Assembly (NCBI GenBank): GCA_030407085.1
Contig: JAQOWT010000010.1
Location: 85,001-149,000 of the forward strand
From: Trichopria drosophilae
Taxonomy: Eukaryota > Arthropoda > Insecta > Hymenoptera > Diapriidae
Length of the DNA stretch: 64,000 bases
Direction of reading: 5' to 3'
The notes under the pieces are model-generated. The model was not told the origin of the DNA. It searched no databases and worked only from the letters and a program-made list of their open reading frames with translations. Made by a program: the position numbers and the translations under genes. Shown here in pieces: positions 23,147 to 34,300 of this stretch (within the stretch, counting starts at the first letter, position 1; each line of letters starts with the position of its first letter).

Positions 23147-24556
23147 TAACCCATTAAGTCCCGAATGTCAACATTTCTTCCATTTCTTTGTTATACTATA
23201 CATGTATAAAAAAAAATATCGATATACCATATCCGACGTAAAAAACAGAATTTATATATATCAATGCTTAAAAAGTTATAAACAATTTTTTGCAAAAAAT
23301 GCGTTATTTTTTACGGAACAATATTTTAGATCTAAACTTTTTGTAAGAAACCGTTGATACACGCATCCGATTCTGCGTAGAAAATTGTTTTCGAGGCCTA
23401 TATTTTAAAATGTACAAGGCACAACTTTGAAAATGAAGGTGAAAGTATTCAAAATGACGACTCAGACATGAAAAATCGTCAAAATTTTAAGTATATTTTA
23501 TTTGAAAATGATAAATTATTGGAAAAAATATTGCTAAACAAAAAGTTCTTAGAATTGACCAACGAATACGATGGAACTTTTTAGGAATTTTTTGATCATT
23601 TTTTTACAATTTTCAAAATCTCAATATTTTGAAAAATTAAAAAAAATCATTAGAATATTGTGGAAAAATTTCAAGGTATTCATTGATCAGTTGTAAGAAT
23701 TTTTTGTTCAGCAAGATTTTTTCCTAAACATTTTCCTAATGTTTTCCTAAAGTCTATCTTTTTCATAACAATTTTAGATCTAAGATTCATATTCATATGC
23801 CTATATTCTGATAGAGTATACAATTTTGTGTCGGGTATGGTGTATCGAAATTTCTTTAGTATTTGCAGTATGAAAAACAATGGAGGAAACTTCATTGAAA
23901 TTTGACGATATTTGGGACTTAATTTAAAATTGAGAGATTTTAAGAAAAACTGTTGCTGAACAAAAAGTTTTTACAATGGATAAATGAATACGCCGAAATT
24001 TTTTCAGAATTTTTTGAATTTTTTTTTGAATTTTACGAAATTTAGAATTTTTGAAAATTGTATTCTGTGAAATTTTAAATTCTTTGAAATTTTATTATGT
24101 GGTCAGTTCTAAGAACCTTTTATTCAGCAATATTTTTTCAAATAGTCTACCATTTTCAAATCAAAACTTCCTGAAAATTTCGACGATTTTTTCGTGTCTG
24201 AGCTGCCATTTTGGATACTTCCCCCTTTAGTTTCAAAATTGTACCACGTATATATAAAAATATAGGCATTGAATACATTTTTGTGTGTGGAATCGGATGC
24301 GTATACCGCCGGTTTCTTATAAAAATTATATTTTATCTAAAATTTTTATCAGTAAAAAATAACGCTTTTATTTTGCAAAAAATTGTTTATAGCCTTTTAA
24401 TCATTGCCTTTAGACAAATTCAGTGACCATATTCTGAAAGAGCATGAAATTTCACGTCGGATACGGTGTATAGATTTTTTTTTTTGATACATGTAATATT
24501 AAAAAAATGGAAGGAAATTCGTTGAAAAGTGACGACATTTGTGAACTAATGGGTTA
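23147..24556. mobile_element. Foldback element, TAACCCATTA termini, copy 1 (complete)
   Basis: 1410 bp with inverted arms of about 410-450 bp (23147-23560 and 24105-24556). Ends are TAACCCATTA and TAATGGGTTA. Matching internal tracts include ATCCGATTC/GAATCGGAT and GTAAGAAACCG versus CCGGTTTCTTAT. Open frames in the arms are repeat-derived. In copy 2 most of the left arm is deleted. Confidence 0.8.
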
Positions 24557-25094
24557 TACTAAGTCATCAACGGAATTTTATTCAGAAGTTTTAGAAGTGT
24601 ATATATTTTATTCAAATTGAAATTCGACAAGAAAAGTAGGTTTTATTAATTTGTTTAAATAAACGTTTTTTAAATAATATAAAATACAGTACATTTATAT
24701 AAAAAATTTAAGGGATTAGTTTCATATGTAACAAACTGACTGCACTTCAGTTTATGAAAATCGACCCAGTACTTTCAGAGATATGAATCTCTTAATTAAA
24801 ATGTTAAAAAGAAAATCGCGAATATGAACAATAAGAAATTGTGTTAACATTTAGGATAAATACGTTATCGATAAAAAATAAATTAACATCTTTAGTGGGC
24901 CATTTTCGAAATCCTTACTCAAATTCCGCCAAACTTATAATTAAACAAAAAGCAAGTCGACGTGATTATGTAATTTGCATCTTTTTTTATTGGACGTATA
25001 TATGTATATGTACTATATTATAAACAAATTAGAGTACAACTCTTTAAACTAGTACCAACATTTTCAACACAACAAATCGTAAAGAATTCTGCCC
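24557..25094. other. AT-rich spacer, nothing recognised
   Basis: No coding or repeat feature I can support. Composition is strongly AT-rich and substitutions relative to copy 2 are few. Confidence 0.5.
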
Positions 25095-25709
25095 TTAAGT
25101 GGAAGCCGTAGTACTCAGCCGATAAAGTAGTAATCTATACCCAAAAATGCAAATTACAAATGATTGAATCGATTTATAAAAATTTTGACTTTTCGTAATT
25201 TCCAGTCACTGTATGTAGCCCCCTTAAAGGGACCAAAGAAATTCGTTGAGAACTGACCAAAAATTACTAGAAATAGATGATCTTTCCTTATTCCTGGCAC
25301 TAACTAGTCAGTTCTCAACGAATTTCTTTCAGTTATTTTGAGATACTTCATGCAGTGACTGGAAAGTGCGAAAAGTTCATCGAATTTTGAAAAATCGATT
25401 CAACCATTTTTAACTTATATTTCGTCGCCTTGGTGGAAACACATGACATCCCGATGAGGCAGTTTTTGCTTCTGTTTTGAGTTAATAATACTGGTTGGAA
25501 ATAAAGAAGGTAACGAATCTTTGTAGTAAAATTAAATATAATATTAATCGAATAAACAACTTTTTATGCATAACCTTCTTTATTTTTAACCTTATTATCA
25601 ACTCAAAACAGATGACTCCCTCGTTGAGATGTTATGTTTTTCCACCTTGGCGACAATGACTCAATATAGATTACTACCATATAATTTCAATACTATAGCA
25701 TCCCCTTAA
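25095..25709. mobile_element. TTAA-bounded MITE, interrupted by a second MITE, copy 1
   Basis: Outer element with TTAA at both ends (25095-25098, 25706-25709), arms beginning AGTGGAAGCCGTAGTACTC, and an internal perfect stem AAAGAAATTCGTTGAGAACT. The right arm is split by another palindromic element (25424-25654). Terminal sequence resembles the MITE at 30366-36243 (TTAAGGGGATTCCGTACGG), so they are one family. TTAA ends suggest piggyBac-type insertion; that assignment is inference. Confidence 0.7.
25424..25654. mobile_element. Inner MITE, GTCGCCTTGG termini
   Basis: 231-bp palindrome: GTCGCCTTGGTGGAAACA at the left, TTTTTCCACCTTGGCGAC at the right, with an inner stem TCTGTTTTGAGTTAATAA against TTATCAACTCAAAACAGA. 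It is inserted in the right arm of the TTAA-bounded MITE, so it is the younger of the two. The copy 2 equivalent is 62074-62304. Confidence 0.75.
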
Positions 25710-25755
25710 TGTGATTGAAATCATCAACTGATAACTTTAGAAATCCCTAAAATGG

Positions 25756-26890
25756 TTAGTGTCTTCGAGAGCGTGAGCGCCTCTGGTGGTTTCGCCTCTG
25801 TGATGGCGATCGAGAGCGACGGTACTGAGGCTTCCTCGGTGGTGAGCGACTTCGCCTAGTTTGCATCCGTGATGGTGATCGAGAGCGACGGTATCCATGT
25901 TCCCTCAATGGTGTCATGCTAAATTGATGATGTCCCTTCGACGATAAGTCACTTCGCTGATTTTGCCGGTGGGATGGTGGTGATCTGTGCGGAATTTTTC
26001 TCTGCGGGAACGCCGATATTTCCTCGGAGATGAACTTGTGCGTCGATGTCGCTTCTGAGGAGACGACCGTAGATGCGGACTTTGTTTCAGTGATGTTGAT
26101 TGAGAGCGACGATATTCAGGCTTCCTCGATGGTTCCGTGCTAAGGCGATGTTGCCCCCTCGACGACGAGTCATTTCGCAGATTTTGACTGTGGGATGGTG
26201 GGTGATTACTTGAAATTTTCCACTTCGATGGTGAGCAAGATCGTCTATATTTCCTCGAATCTGGACTACTGCGTGGATTTTGCCTCTGGGAGGATGACAG
26301 TTGATGTGGACTTTGTTTCCGATATGGTGAGCGAGAGTGCTGTTGTACATTCTGCTTCGATGGCGAGCGCCTAAGTGGGTGTTGTTTCTGCGATGGTGAG
26401 TCACTTCGATGATTTGTCCTGTGAAGCAGTGGGAGGCTCCTCGGACTTTTCTTGCATGTTGCTGAGCAGGTTCGTTGATGCTTCATGGATGGTAAGCTAC
26501 TAGATGAATTTTGCAAATGGGACGATGGAGTAGGTGAACTTTTCCTCTTCAATGGTGAGCTTGAATGCGAAACATGTATCGGCGGTGGTGAACTGGATGA
26601 ATCAAGCTGTATTGGCGATGGTGACAGAATCCGTGGAACCTGCACTGGCGTTGGTAAGCAACTGCCCGGACTTTGCTTCCGCGATGACGATTCAGAGTTG
26701 AGAATAAGGATTGGCGACGGTGACCGAGAACGAAGAATCCGTAAACGAGAGCGGGGCATTAGTAGTGGCGATGGTGAGCGAGAACCAAGAATCTGAATTG
26801 GCGCTGGTGGACCACTATGCGGATTTTGCGTTTTCGATGATGGTGATCGACTTCGTGATGATGACCGAGAATGCAAAATCGGCTCCGATG
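25756..26890 (-). pseudogene. Arginine/serine-rich (RS) protein exon, frameshifted, copy 1
   Basis: After an acceptor (cttttctcag) at 26891-26892, one frame reads SEPILHSRSSSRSRSP and stays rich in Ser/Arg/Pro for over 300 residues to a stop at 25914. A different frame then gives YRRSRSPSRMQTRRSRSPPR, ends SRSRRH and stops at 25756-25758. The whole 1.1 kb looks like one RS domain of a splicing-factor-type protein, split by at least one frameshift near 25920-26050. No RRM or other fold is visible, so the gene is not identified. Upstream exons would lie at higher coordinates. Confidence 0.5.
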
Positions 26891-27088
26891 CTGAGAAAAG
26901 ATAATACTATTAAATACTACTTGTAATACTTGAATATGTCCCAACAACAACAATTGGCATGTAATTACTACCTAAGCATTGTATTAGATACTATTTGTAG
27001 TAGGAAAAATACGCGTCAGCAACGTCAAGTTATATTTATTACTACTACAACATTATCTAATACTACAAAAGTTTCTATCAGATACTAT

Positions 27089-27366
27089 TTATGATGCAGT
27101 TGAATACGGACCAGACTCATTTTTTTCAGTGGACGATAGTGACGGGGAGCTTTGTATCTTCATCGTCGATGATAAACAATTGTCTTGATTTTGTTTCGCA
27201 GCTGTTAAACCAGTTGACGAAAGCGTTTCAGTACTACCGTCGTGAGATACAGAGTTCGTTTCCTCTTTAGGAAGGTGTGGATTGCGAATGCCTCCACATA
27301 ATAGGTTTATGGTTCGGTGGTACTTCGGTTTTGTCAATAGCGGTTTTGCATATTTCGAGACGTAAT
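27089..27366 (-). CDS. Candidate terminal exon of unknown gene, copy 1
   Basis: Acceptor ttcatatttcag at 27367 opens a frame beginning YVSKYAKPLLTKPKYHRT and RTINLLCGGIRNPHLP, then a Ser/Thr-rich tail, ending TAA at 27089. It needs one base from the preceding exon. Exon B at 41342 ends with one base, so joining is possible in phase, but two other exons lie between. It could equally belong to the RS gene to its left. Function unknown. The same exon starts copy 2 at 63739 and runs off the window. Confidence 0.35.
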
Positions 27367-27390
27367 CTGAAATATGAAACACCGAAATAT

Positions 27391-27533
27391 ACTCTCTCAA
27401 TTTGAAGCAGTGAAACTCACTGAGAAACAGTGTATAGTCATTGATTTTCAGTGAAAAAGGAGTCATTGTTTCAAAATAGTGGCTCCTTTTTCACTGGAAT
27501 CAGTGACTTTTTACTGTTTCAAATTGAGAGAGT
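27391..27533. mobile_element. 143-bp palindromic MITE, ACTCTCTCAATTTGAA termini
   Basis: The two ends ACTCTCTCAATTTGAAGCAG and TGTTTCAAATTGAGAGAGT pair, and the inner part also folds (GAAAAAGGAGTCATTG against GTGGCTCCTTTTTCAC). It sits about 25 bp from the acceptor of the exon to its left. Confidence 0.8.
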
Positions 27534-28098
27534 ACTTTTCGTCTTAGTAGGTGTAAAGAAGTGCTGCGAGTCGTGCACACTTTTTTTGAGCTGTTAGAAT
27601 ATTGGGATTATATTGAAATTATGTACAAAGGTGGATAAAATAGTTGAATTTAAAGAAAAAATTGTACTTCATCGTCCCATTTCATTGTAACCTTCCCAAA
27701 ATGGCATCCGACATGAAAATATATTTCAAAACTTTCAGGTCGTTTTAACAAAAAAACTATGAGCTATCAAAAGCAAAACATAAGAATGAAAAGAACTCAA
27801 AATTCATCAAAAAACACACTGGAATTTTTTCACATTATTTTTATATTTTCAAAAACTTTTAGAAATATTTTAACTTACTCTAAAAAGTTTTCGGAAGATT
27901 GACCTGAGAATATTAAAGAGCGACCCCGAAAACATCGAAATATGGACTAACATCGATATTGTTCGGATCTTTCGATAATAAAATAATAGTTTAAATAATT
28001 GAAAAATGCTGTCCATTCGGGAGTTAATGGGTTAATTATAAAGTTAATGAATAAAGGAAGTTCAATAAACTTGGATTATTTTTTATAACAAAGCAATA
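27534..28098. other. Spacer with a foldback terminus
   Basis: No gene. It includes AT-rich sequence similar to foldback arms and ends with GAGTTAATGGGTTAATTA near 28022-28038, the same terminus as at 15598 and 24547. AAAGAGCGACCCCGAAAAC at about 27915 is an inverted relative of 21661. Confidence 0.4.
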
Positions 28099-29322
28099 TC
28101 ATGACATACAGAACACAGCTTCATAAACGTTGCTTGGAATCCCCTTATGTACAGTTTTTCCCATTCCAAGGGCACACATGAATTTTAATTTTTCTTCACC
28201 TACGGTTAATTTTAGAAGGCGTCGAACCATCTCCTTTGAATCATCACTGTGATGAACCTTCAAATATGTGTGGTACTGTTTAGAAATAAAGACTTCAGAG
28301 CCAGGCATCAGTTCTTTATTCTGAGAATAAACAACTTTAAATAATAACATCAGGAATAAATCTTACATATTTTAATGTGAAACTTGCGCGGGCCTAATAA
28401 TATTTCATATTTTATTTAATGCAATCTTTTTGCAGAAATGTTATAAGGCTACAATATTTAAAGATATTTTAGAGAATCCTAGTAAAGAAAAAATTTGAAA
28501 AATAGTCGTCGTGATGGTCGTGCGGGCTAAGGCGTCAGTCTTAGTCCGCCCGAACTGAACGTCGCGAAGGGCCCGAGTTCGAATCCCCGTCCTGCAATTT
28601 TCTCTGCTTATGTCCAGTGTGGAATAACCGGGGAACTTTGCTGGGCGAAGGTACGAATTTGGGACCGCTGCCGACCCCCGTCGGCAGTTATCGGTACCGT
28701 CAGCGTCTTATCCGCGGTCGGTACGTCGTGGGTCTTATCTCGGATAAAGAGGGGATAAGCCCCGCGTCGTACTCGCTAAGGCACAGACCGTCGAATCTGC
28801 TGGTGGTACCGATATTGGGGTAGGGGGGACTGGCTCTGGGTGGGTGTTGTGTGTGCCTATAGTTCTGTCTTGTAATGTCTGTCTCTGTCCTGTACCTCTC
28901 CACCCGAGAGCCGACCCGCAAACAGACATATTCGTCATTAACGCGGGGGAAAATTTCCTGTCCTTTGTCCTTTTTTTCCTTAAAATGGTTAATACCCAGA
29001 AAATGGGGTAGATTACTGCCTCATCGGCTGACCACTTTAGAATCCTCGTTAAGGGTATACCCGGTTTTTACAGCACAAGTTTGGAAGATTATAAGAATAT
29101 TTTACTTGTTGTTGATCAGCGGCCAACTGGGAGGGAGGTTTGAATAGTTTTGTCACTTGTTTCACTTTTGATTTTACGGATGGTACTGGAGGTGGATTAA
29201 GGAGGTGGCCAAATCGCTTAGGGGACTCCTTAGCACGGTTCACAATTTCCAAGGCATTGATGACCATCTCTTCTGTTATAAGTCTAGAACCTATATTAAT
29301 TGTGTTAATGACAGGAATATGG
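28099..29322 (-). CDS. C-terminal exons of a BEN-domain-like gene
   Basis: Exon C is 29106-29322 (acceptor ttatttcag, donor CAA|GTAAAA) and exon D is 28099-28320 (acceptor tttattctcag, stop at 28099). They join in phase 0. Exon D reads GSEVFISKQYHTYLKVHHSD, KEMVRRLLKLTVGEEKLKF and HKGIPSNVYEAVF, which fits the BEN-domain pattern of a conserved aromatic/Leu core followed by a final proline and helix. BEN domains bind DNA in chromatin factors. Exon C encodes a Lys/Pro-rich linker. It needs two bases from an upstream exon, whereas exon B (41342) supplies one, so if these are one gene a further exon is missing. A GC-rich SINE fills the C-D intron. Confidence 0.5.
28500..28985 (+). mobile_element. 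tRNA-derived SINE, GC-rich
   Basis: The head contains a B box GAGTTCGAATCCCC (28575-28588) preceded by an A-box-like GGGCTAAGGCGTC, followed by a GC-rich body very unlike the surrounding AT-rich DNA and a T-rich end near 28985. No cloverleaf with pairing acceptor ends is possible, so it is not a tRNA gene. It lies in the intron between exons C and D. Long open frames on both strands are a result of GC richness. Confidence 0.55.
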
Positions 29323-29532
29323 CTGAAATAATTTTTTATCAGAATGAAAGTCTCAATGGGATCATTCAAAATTGATTATTGTGATAAAAATTAAGATAGA
29401 CCTCAGCTTATTGCAGCACATTTATTTTAATAGAATAATTAGAGAACGTACGTTGCAAAATTAGGGTGATTGACATAAAACCCTCACTTCTCAAAAAATT
29501 AATAAAATCTGCAAAAAATTTGAATTGAATTC

Positions 29533-30142
29533 ATGGATGAAATATTACAGTAATTTTGTAACTCCAGCAATATGAATTTTATATTGGATTTTCGAATCTC
29601 AAAATAGCGGATCCAATATGGTAGATAAAGCACCAAAAAATGGAAGAATTTTTAATTTAAAAAACATTATCATATTCTACGTGTGATTTCTAATATAAAG
29701 TATCCGAATCAACTTTTTCGTCCAATATGTCAATATTTGGAAAAAGTCAGTCATTCTCAAAATAACTAATAGGTTAACGTAACTAGTTTTTTATAAGTCC
29801 GTATTATAAACGATTTCTAAGGTTTTAAATGTTAACGAATTCATTTATTAGGAAGGAATTTTAAATCCAATTCGATTTGAATCTTCGCTGCATTTTTTAT
29901 CTTCCAAATTAACAATGAACTATTTGAACAATGCATTATTGCAGCAGGTATTTAGCTTGTAATGAAAGTTATCGGTTTTCAATTATGAAAATCGCATGTA
30001 GAATAGGATAATAATTTTTAAATGAAAAATTCTGTCATTTTTAATAGTTTATCTGATACATTGCATCTACCATTTTGAAATTCGAAAATCCAATATCAAA
30101 TTCTTATTCTGGGAGTTACAAAGTTTCTGTAATATTTCATGC
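29533..30142. mobile_element. Foldback element with arms of about 190 bp
   Basis: 29533-29720 and 29950-30142 are reverse complements at moderate identity, sharing ATTGGATTTTCGAAT, GAAATATTACAG and TGTAACTCC tracts. The loop is AT-rich. No coding sequence. Confidence 0.65.
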
Positions 30143-30487
30143 CAGAAAAGACAATAATTATTTATTAGCACGTAAGAAAAGAACTTGTGTAAAATAATAA
30201 ATATTTTGAAGAATCCGGACCTTCATTTTGAAAAAAAAAACTTGTTATCATATAATAATCACAAATTGTATCAAATATAATAATAAAGTTATAGCAGAAT
30301 AATTAAGGCCAGAGAAAACTAGTCTAAGGAATAATTAATTATCAATTTATCATATGCGCGGACCTTTAAGGGGATTCCGTACGGTTATGTCGATAAGGTA
30401 GATCTTTTCACAAAGAAACTTAAATTAAAAAAGATTGAATTGATTTTTCAAAATTCAGGCTCTGTACGGGAAATTGTAATGAATATA

Positions 30488-30737
30488 TGTGGTGAGCGTT
30501 TTTGAATTCTCGCGCTCAGTATGATTTGGCGGGTGATTCGGATTGGCTGGTGCGCGATCGAGGCGACACGGAGCGGTACGCGTGCGGGATATAGGGAGGA
30601 GGACGGCAGATTGTATCGCGCGCGCACAGGGCACGAATGTAACGACGACATCCCTTTTATGTGTTGAAAATAAATCTTTTCTTATATTTAATCTGAGTTG
30701 AGGGGTAAGCTTTGGTTTCTTTCCCAAAATTCCCACA
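30488..30737 (+). repeat. 5' LTR
   Basis: 250 bp, TG...CA ends. GC-rich in the U3-like part (GCGCGATCGAGGCG), with AATAAA at about 30669 that could act in 3'-end formation. It matches the 3' LTR base for base on inspection. The frames readable on the minus strand are incidental. Confidence 0.95.
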
Positions 30738-30741
30738 ATTT

Positions 30742-30759
30742 TGGGGGCTCGTCCGGGAT
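30742..30759 (+). other. Primer binding site complementary to tRNA-Pro
   Basis: TGGGGGCTCGTCCGGGAT starts 4 nt after the 5' LTR. It is the complement of the 3' 18 nt, CCA included, of animal tRNA-Pro, the same site used by murine gammaretroviruses. The tRNA would prime minus-strand DNA synthesis. Confidence 0.9.
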
Positions 30760-31398
30760 CGAGAAATTACCGGATAACTACGACGACGAGTGTGATCGTG
30801 TATCGTGTGTGCGGAAGTCACGGAATTTTCAAGGTGCAGAAAGACGATGATAAGAGGAATCAGAAGACGATCGGCCGAAAGACGACGATAAGACGAATCG
30901 GTAGACGTTCGGCCGAAGGACGACGATAAGACGAATCGGTTGACGACTGATTAAAGAAGGACGAGAAGACGAGCCAAAAATAGGAACGCCAAAGGACGAA
31001 AAGCCAAAAATAGTAAGCTCTACGGGACGATTCGCTTAGAAAATAAAAGCCGACGTAAGTATTGTATAGAAGAAAGCAGTGTCTCGGGAATTTAGTGGCT
31101 TAGTGTCAAAGTGCGGTGAAGTGTGAATCGAAAGAAAAATCATTGGAAATCGCCATTGTGCCGTTCAACAACGAAGCGGGAAAAAAAAACGACTTCGGGC
31201 GGCCATATTGAGAATCGGCGCGCGAAGCGTGCGCAACGGTATCGTACGACGAAAAAGGACAGATAGTGACACTCGCGTTGATCGCGTCTATACTCGCGGA
31301 ACGGAGTGACGTCATAAACGCAAAAGTGTGCGACGCAGAAAAATCGTGGTGGAACGCAGCGTGCCGTGCGGTTACGATCGCGTTTACAAAAGTTGAAA
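30760..31398 (+). other. gypsy 5' leader
   Basis: 639 nt untranslated leader, rich in GACGA. It contains a 38-bp tandem repeat at 30866-30903 and 30904-30941 that differs at a few bases and shares CGGCCGAA and GACGACGATAAGACGAATCG. A packaging or structural role is possible but unsupported. The pol frame can be followed back to 31366 without an ATG. Confidence 0.7.
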
Positions 31399-34300
31399 AT
31401 GGAAAGTTTGGGACAGATTCCGGAAATTTGTGCAAAGATCAAGGTAGCTTCTCGGCCGACGATCCAAGCACTGCACAAACTTATTTTTGAGGAGGATGGC
31501 GACCGAAAAAATCGTCAACGATTACGAGATTTCAAAGGTTTCGAATTCGCAGAGGGATCGGATGATTACCGAGAAAAACTAGATTTTTGCGGAGCTTTTT
31601 CGCTTGGAGAATTGACGACAATCTGCGTCCTACTCGGACTTGGATATACTGGAACGAAAGAAGAATTGAGAATAAAAATCGTCAATGCGTTAACGGCTCT
31701 TGATTCTCTCGTTCGCACTGAAGACGATACAGAAGGAGAAGAACAAGGAGATGACGATCAAGAAAACGAAGAACGAAGCAACAGAAATAAGAGCGACGAT
31801 GAAGACCAAGAACGGCCCTTGCGCGCGCCTCAAAGAACACAAGCCAGGAACAAATTCTCGCTCGGATTCAAAAACGTCGAAGATACTATTCGTCCCTTTA
31901 ATGGCAGTGACAATTTCCCGATAGATCGGTGGATATCGGATTTTGAAGAAGCATCGATAATGTTTGAGTGGGACGATCTGCAAACATTTGTTTTCGCCAA
32001 GCGCTCAATAACTGGAATAGCGAAACTGTTTGTCCAAAGTGAAAGTGGAATAAATTCTTGGAACAAATTAAAAAAAAGTTTAAGAAGCGAATTTACTACT
32101 AAAGTAACAGGTGCAGAATTGCATGAGCAATTAAGATGCCGTAAAATCAAAAAGGAAGAAACGACTCAGGAATATTTCCTTGCGATGAAAGGACTTGCAT
32201 TGAAAGGTGACATTGATAACGAGTCTCTCATGCAATATGTGATAGATGGCATTGGAGGCGAGGCAATCACCAAGGCAAGTTTGTACGGAATCAAGGATCT
32301 TCGCGAATTCAAGGAGAAGCTGAAGATTTTCGAGAAAATGCGCAAAGTTAGTTCCGAGGAAAGATCGTTCAAAGGGAAGAACGATACCGCGAAGACAGAG
32401 ACGAAACCGTTTCAAAGAGAAATGAAGAGACGTCCGTCCACCAAAGGGAAAGAGGTACGTTGTTTCAGCTGTGGCGAAGACGGCCATATCAGCGCAAATT
32501 GTCCTTCGAAGAAGAAAGGATTAAAGTGCTTCAAGTGCAACGGTTTTGGCCACATTGCATCGAAGTGTAAGACCGAAAATGAGGCGTTGGCGAATAATTG
32601 TACCGGTGCTCTGCAGGTAACGAAAAAATGTTGTAAAACGGTAAAAGTTGGAAACGTTTCGATGAATGCCCTGATCGACACTGGAAGTGACCTTTCGTTT
32701 ATTCGGGCAGATAGCTACATTAAAATAGGAGCGCCGGCGCTAAAGAATAAAGTTAGTCAAATTCGCGGTATCGGCGAAAAAACGAACTCGACTCTAGGAG
32801 AATTCGAAGAAAAGATCGTAATTGACGGAAATGTATTCGCGATCAGAATGCACGTGTTGTCGGAAAAGATAATGCCATACGAACTAATTATCGGTTTGAA
32901 TTTATTAAACACCGTGGAAATTAGCATGAAAGAAGGTAATCTGCTGATTTCGAAATTAGACCGCGAAGGGGGAGACGCGGTTGAGGTTGAAACTGCGGAA
33001 ATATATGCAATAGATGTTACTGAGGAAAACCGATTAGTCGACGTCGCGAATATAATCGACACCGGAATAAAAGATAAGGTCACTGACCTTACGCGGAACT
33101 ACGTACCAGAGAAAACTCGGGAAGTTAATATCGAAATGAACATTATTTTGAAAGACGAGATACCTATCTGTCATAGACCGAGGCGTCTTGCGATTAACGA
33201 GAAAAAAGAAGTAGACCAAGAATTAAAATCTTGGTTGCGTGAAGGTATCATCCGGCCTTCTAATTCAGAATTCGCGAGTCCAATTGTATTGGTCAGAAAG
33301 AAGGATGGACGCGTTAGAATTTGTGTGGACTATCGTCGATTGAACGCAAATACCATAAGAGATAGGTATCCTTTGCCTTTAATTGATGATCAGTTAGATC
33401 AGCTACAAGGTTCAAAATTATTTAGTGTCCTTGACTTAAAAAATGGGTTTTTCCACATTGATGTGGCGGAGTCTAGTCGCAAATATACGTCATTTGTAAC
33501 ACCTTCTGGCCAATACGAGTTCCTTAAAATGCCTTTCGGCCTCTGTAACGCACCGGCTGTTTTCCAACGTTTCATTAACGTAGTTTTTAAAAACTTGATA
33601 GATCAAGGAATCGTTTTGACGTATATGGATGACGTGATTGTGCTTGCTAGGGATGCGGAACAGGGTCTGAAAAACCTCGAATCAGTTTTAAGTGTAGCTA
33701 GCCAATATGGTTTGATAATAAATTGGCACAAATGCCGATTCTTGCAAACAAAGATAGAATATCTCGGGCATATCATTGAAAATGGCCCGGTACGACCGTC
33801 CGAACAGAAAACAAAGGCCGTCGTAAAATTTCCGAAGCCCAAAAGTATTAAAAATATCCAGAGTTTTTTGGGTCTTACCGGTTACTTCCGGAAATTCATC
33901 CCCGGATATTCTGCAATCGCTAAACCCTTATCGGACCTATTGCGCAAAGATGTAGAATTTGAGTTTGATTCTGTAGAGATTGATGCGTTTGAATCTCTTA
34001 AACGAGCGATAAGTAGTAAGCCTGTTTTGAAATTGTATCGGATTAACGCGAAAACCGAATTGCATACCGATGCTTCTGCATTGGGCTTTGGGGCGATCTT
34101 GCTCCAAAAAGACGACGTAGACGAGCAGTTTCACCCTGTATATTTTGCGAGTTGGAAAACTACCGAGGCTGAGCGAAAATATAGTAGCTACGAATTAGAG
34201 GTGCTAGCAATTATTAAAGCGTTAAAAAAATTTCGTGTGTACTTATTAGGGATTCAATTTATAATTGTAACTGATTGTAATGCGTTTGCGGCAACTATGC

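Larger units (their letters stand above)
4455..27350. repeat. Segmental duplication copy 1 (about 22.9 kb)
   Basis: Sequence here recurs in the same orientation at 41334-64000. The offset is 36877-36879 up to about 10.9 kb, 36892 around 11.9 kb, 37019-37021 from 13 to 23 kb, and 36648-36650 after 23.7 kb, so three sizeable indels separate the copies. In the 2.3-kb transposase exon I counted roughly a dozen substitutions, near 0.5-0.6 %. The left edge is the GT microsatellite. The right edge is undefined because copy 2 reaches the end of the window at the equivalent of 27350. Confidence 0.95.

Noticed and set aside
21661..27935. Transposon bounded by GTTTTCAGGGTCGCTCTTT and its inverted relative
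   Set aside because: Similarity does not extend beyond about 20 bp and the interval overlaps other element boundaries.
30742..30759. Endogenous gammaretrovirus, because the primer site equals that of murine leukaemia viruses
   Set aside because: Gag, RT and integrase are gypsy-type, there is no env, and tRNA-Pro is conserved across animals, so the shared site is explained by the tRNA.
30741..30929. Small open frame in the gypsy leader
   Set aside because: It starts at the primer site and consists of the GACGA repeats; not coding.
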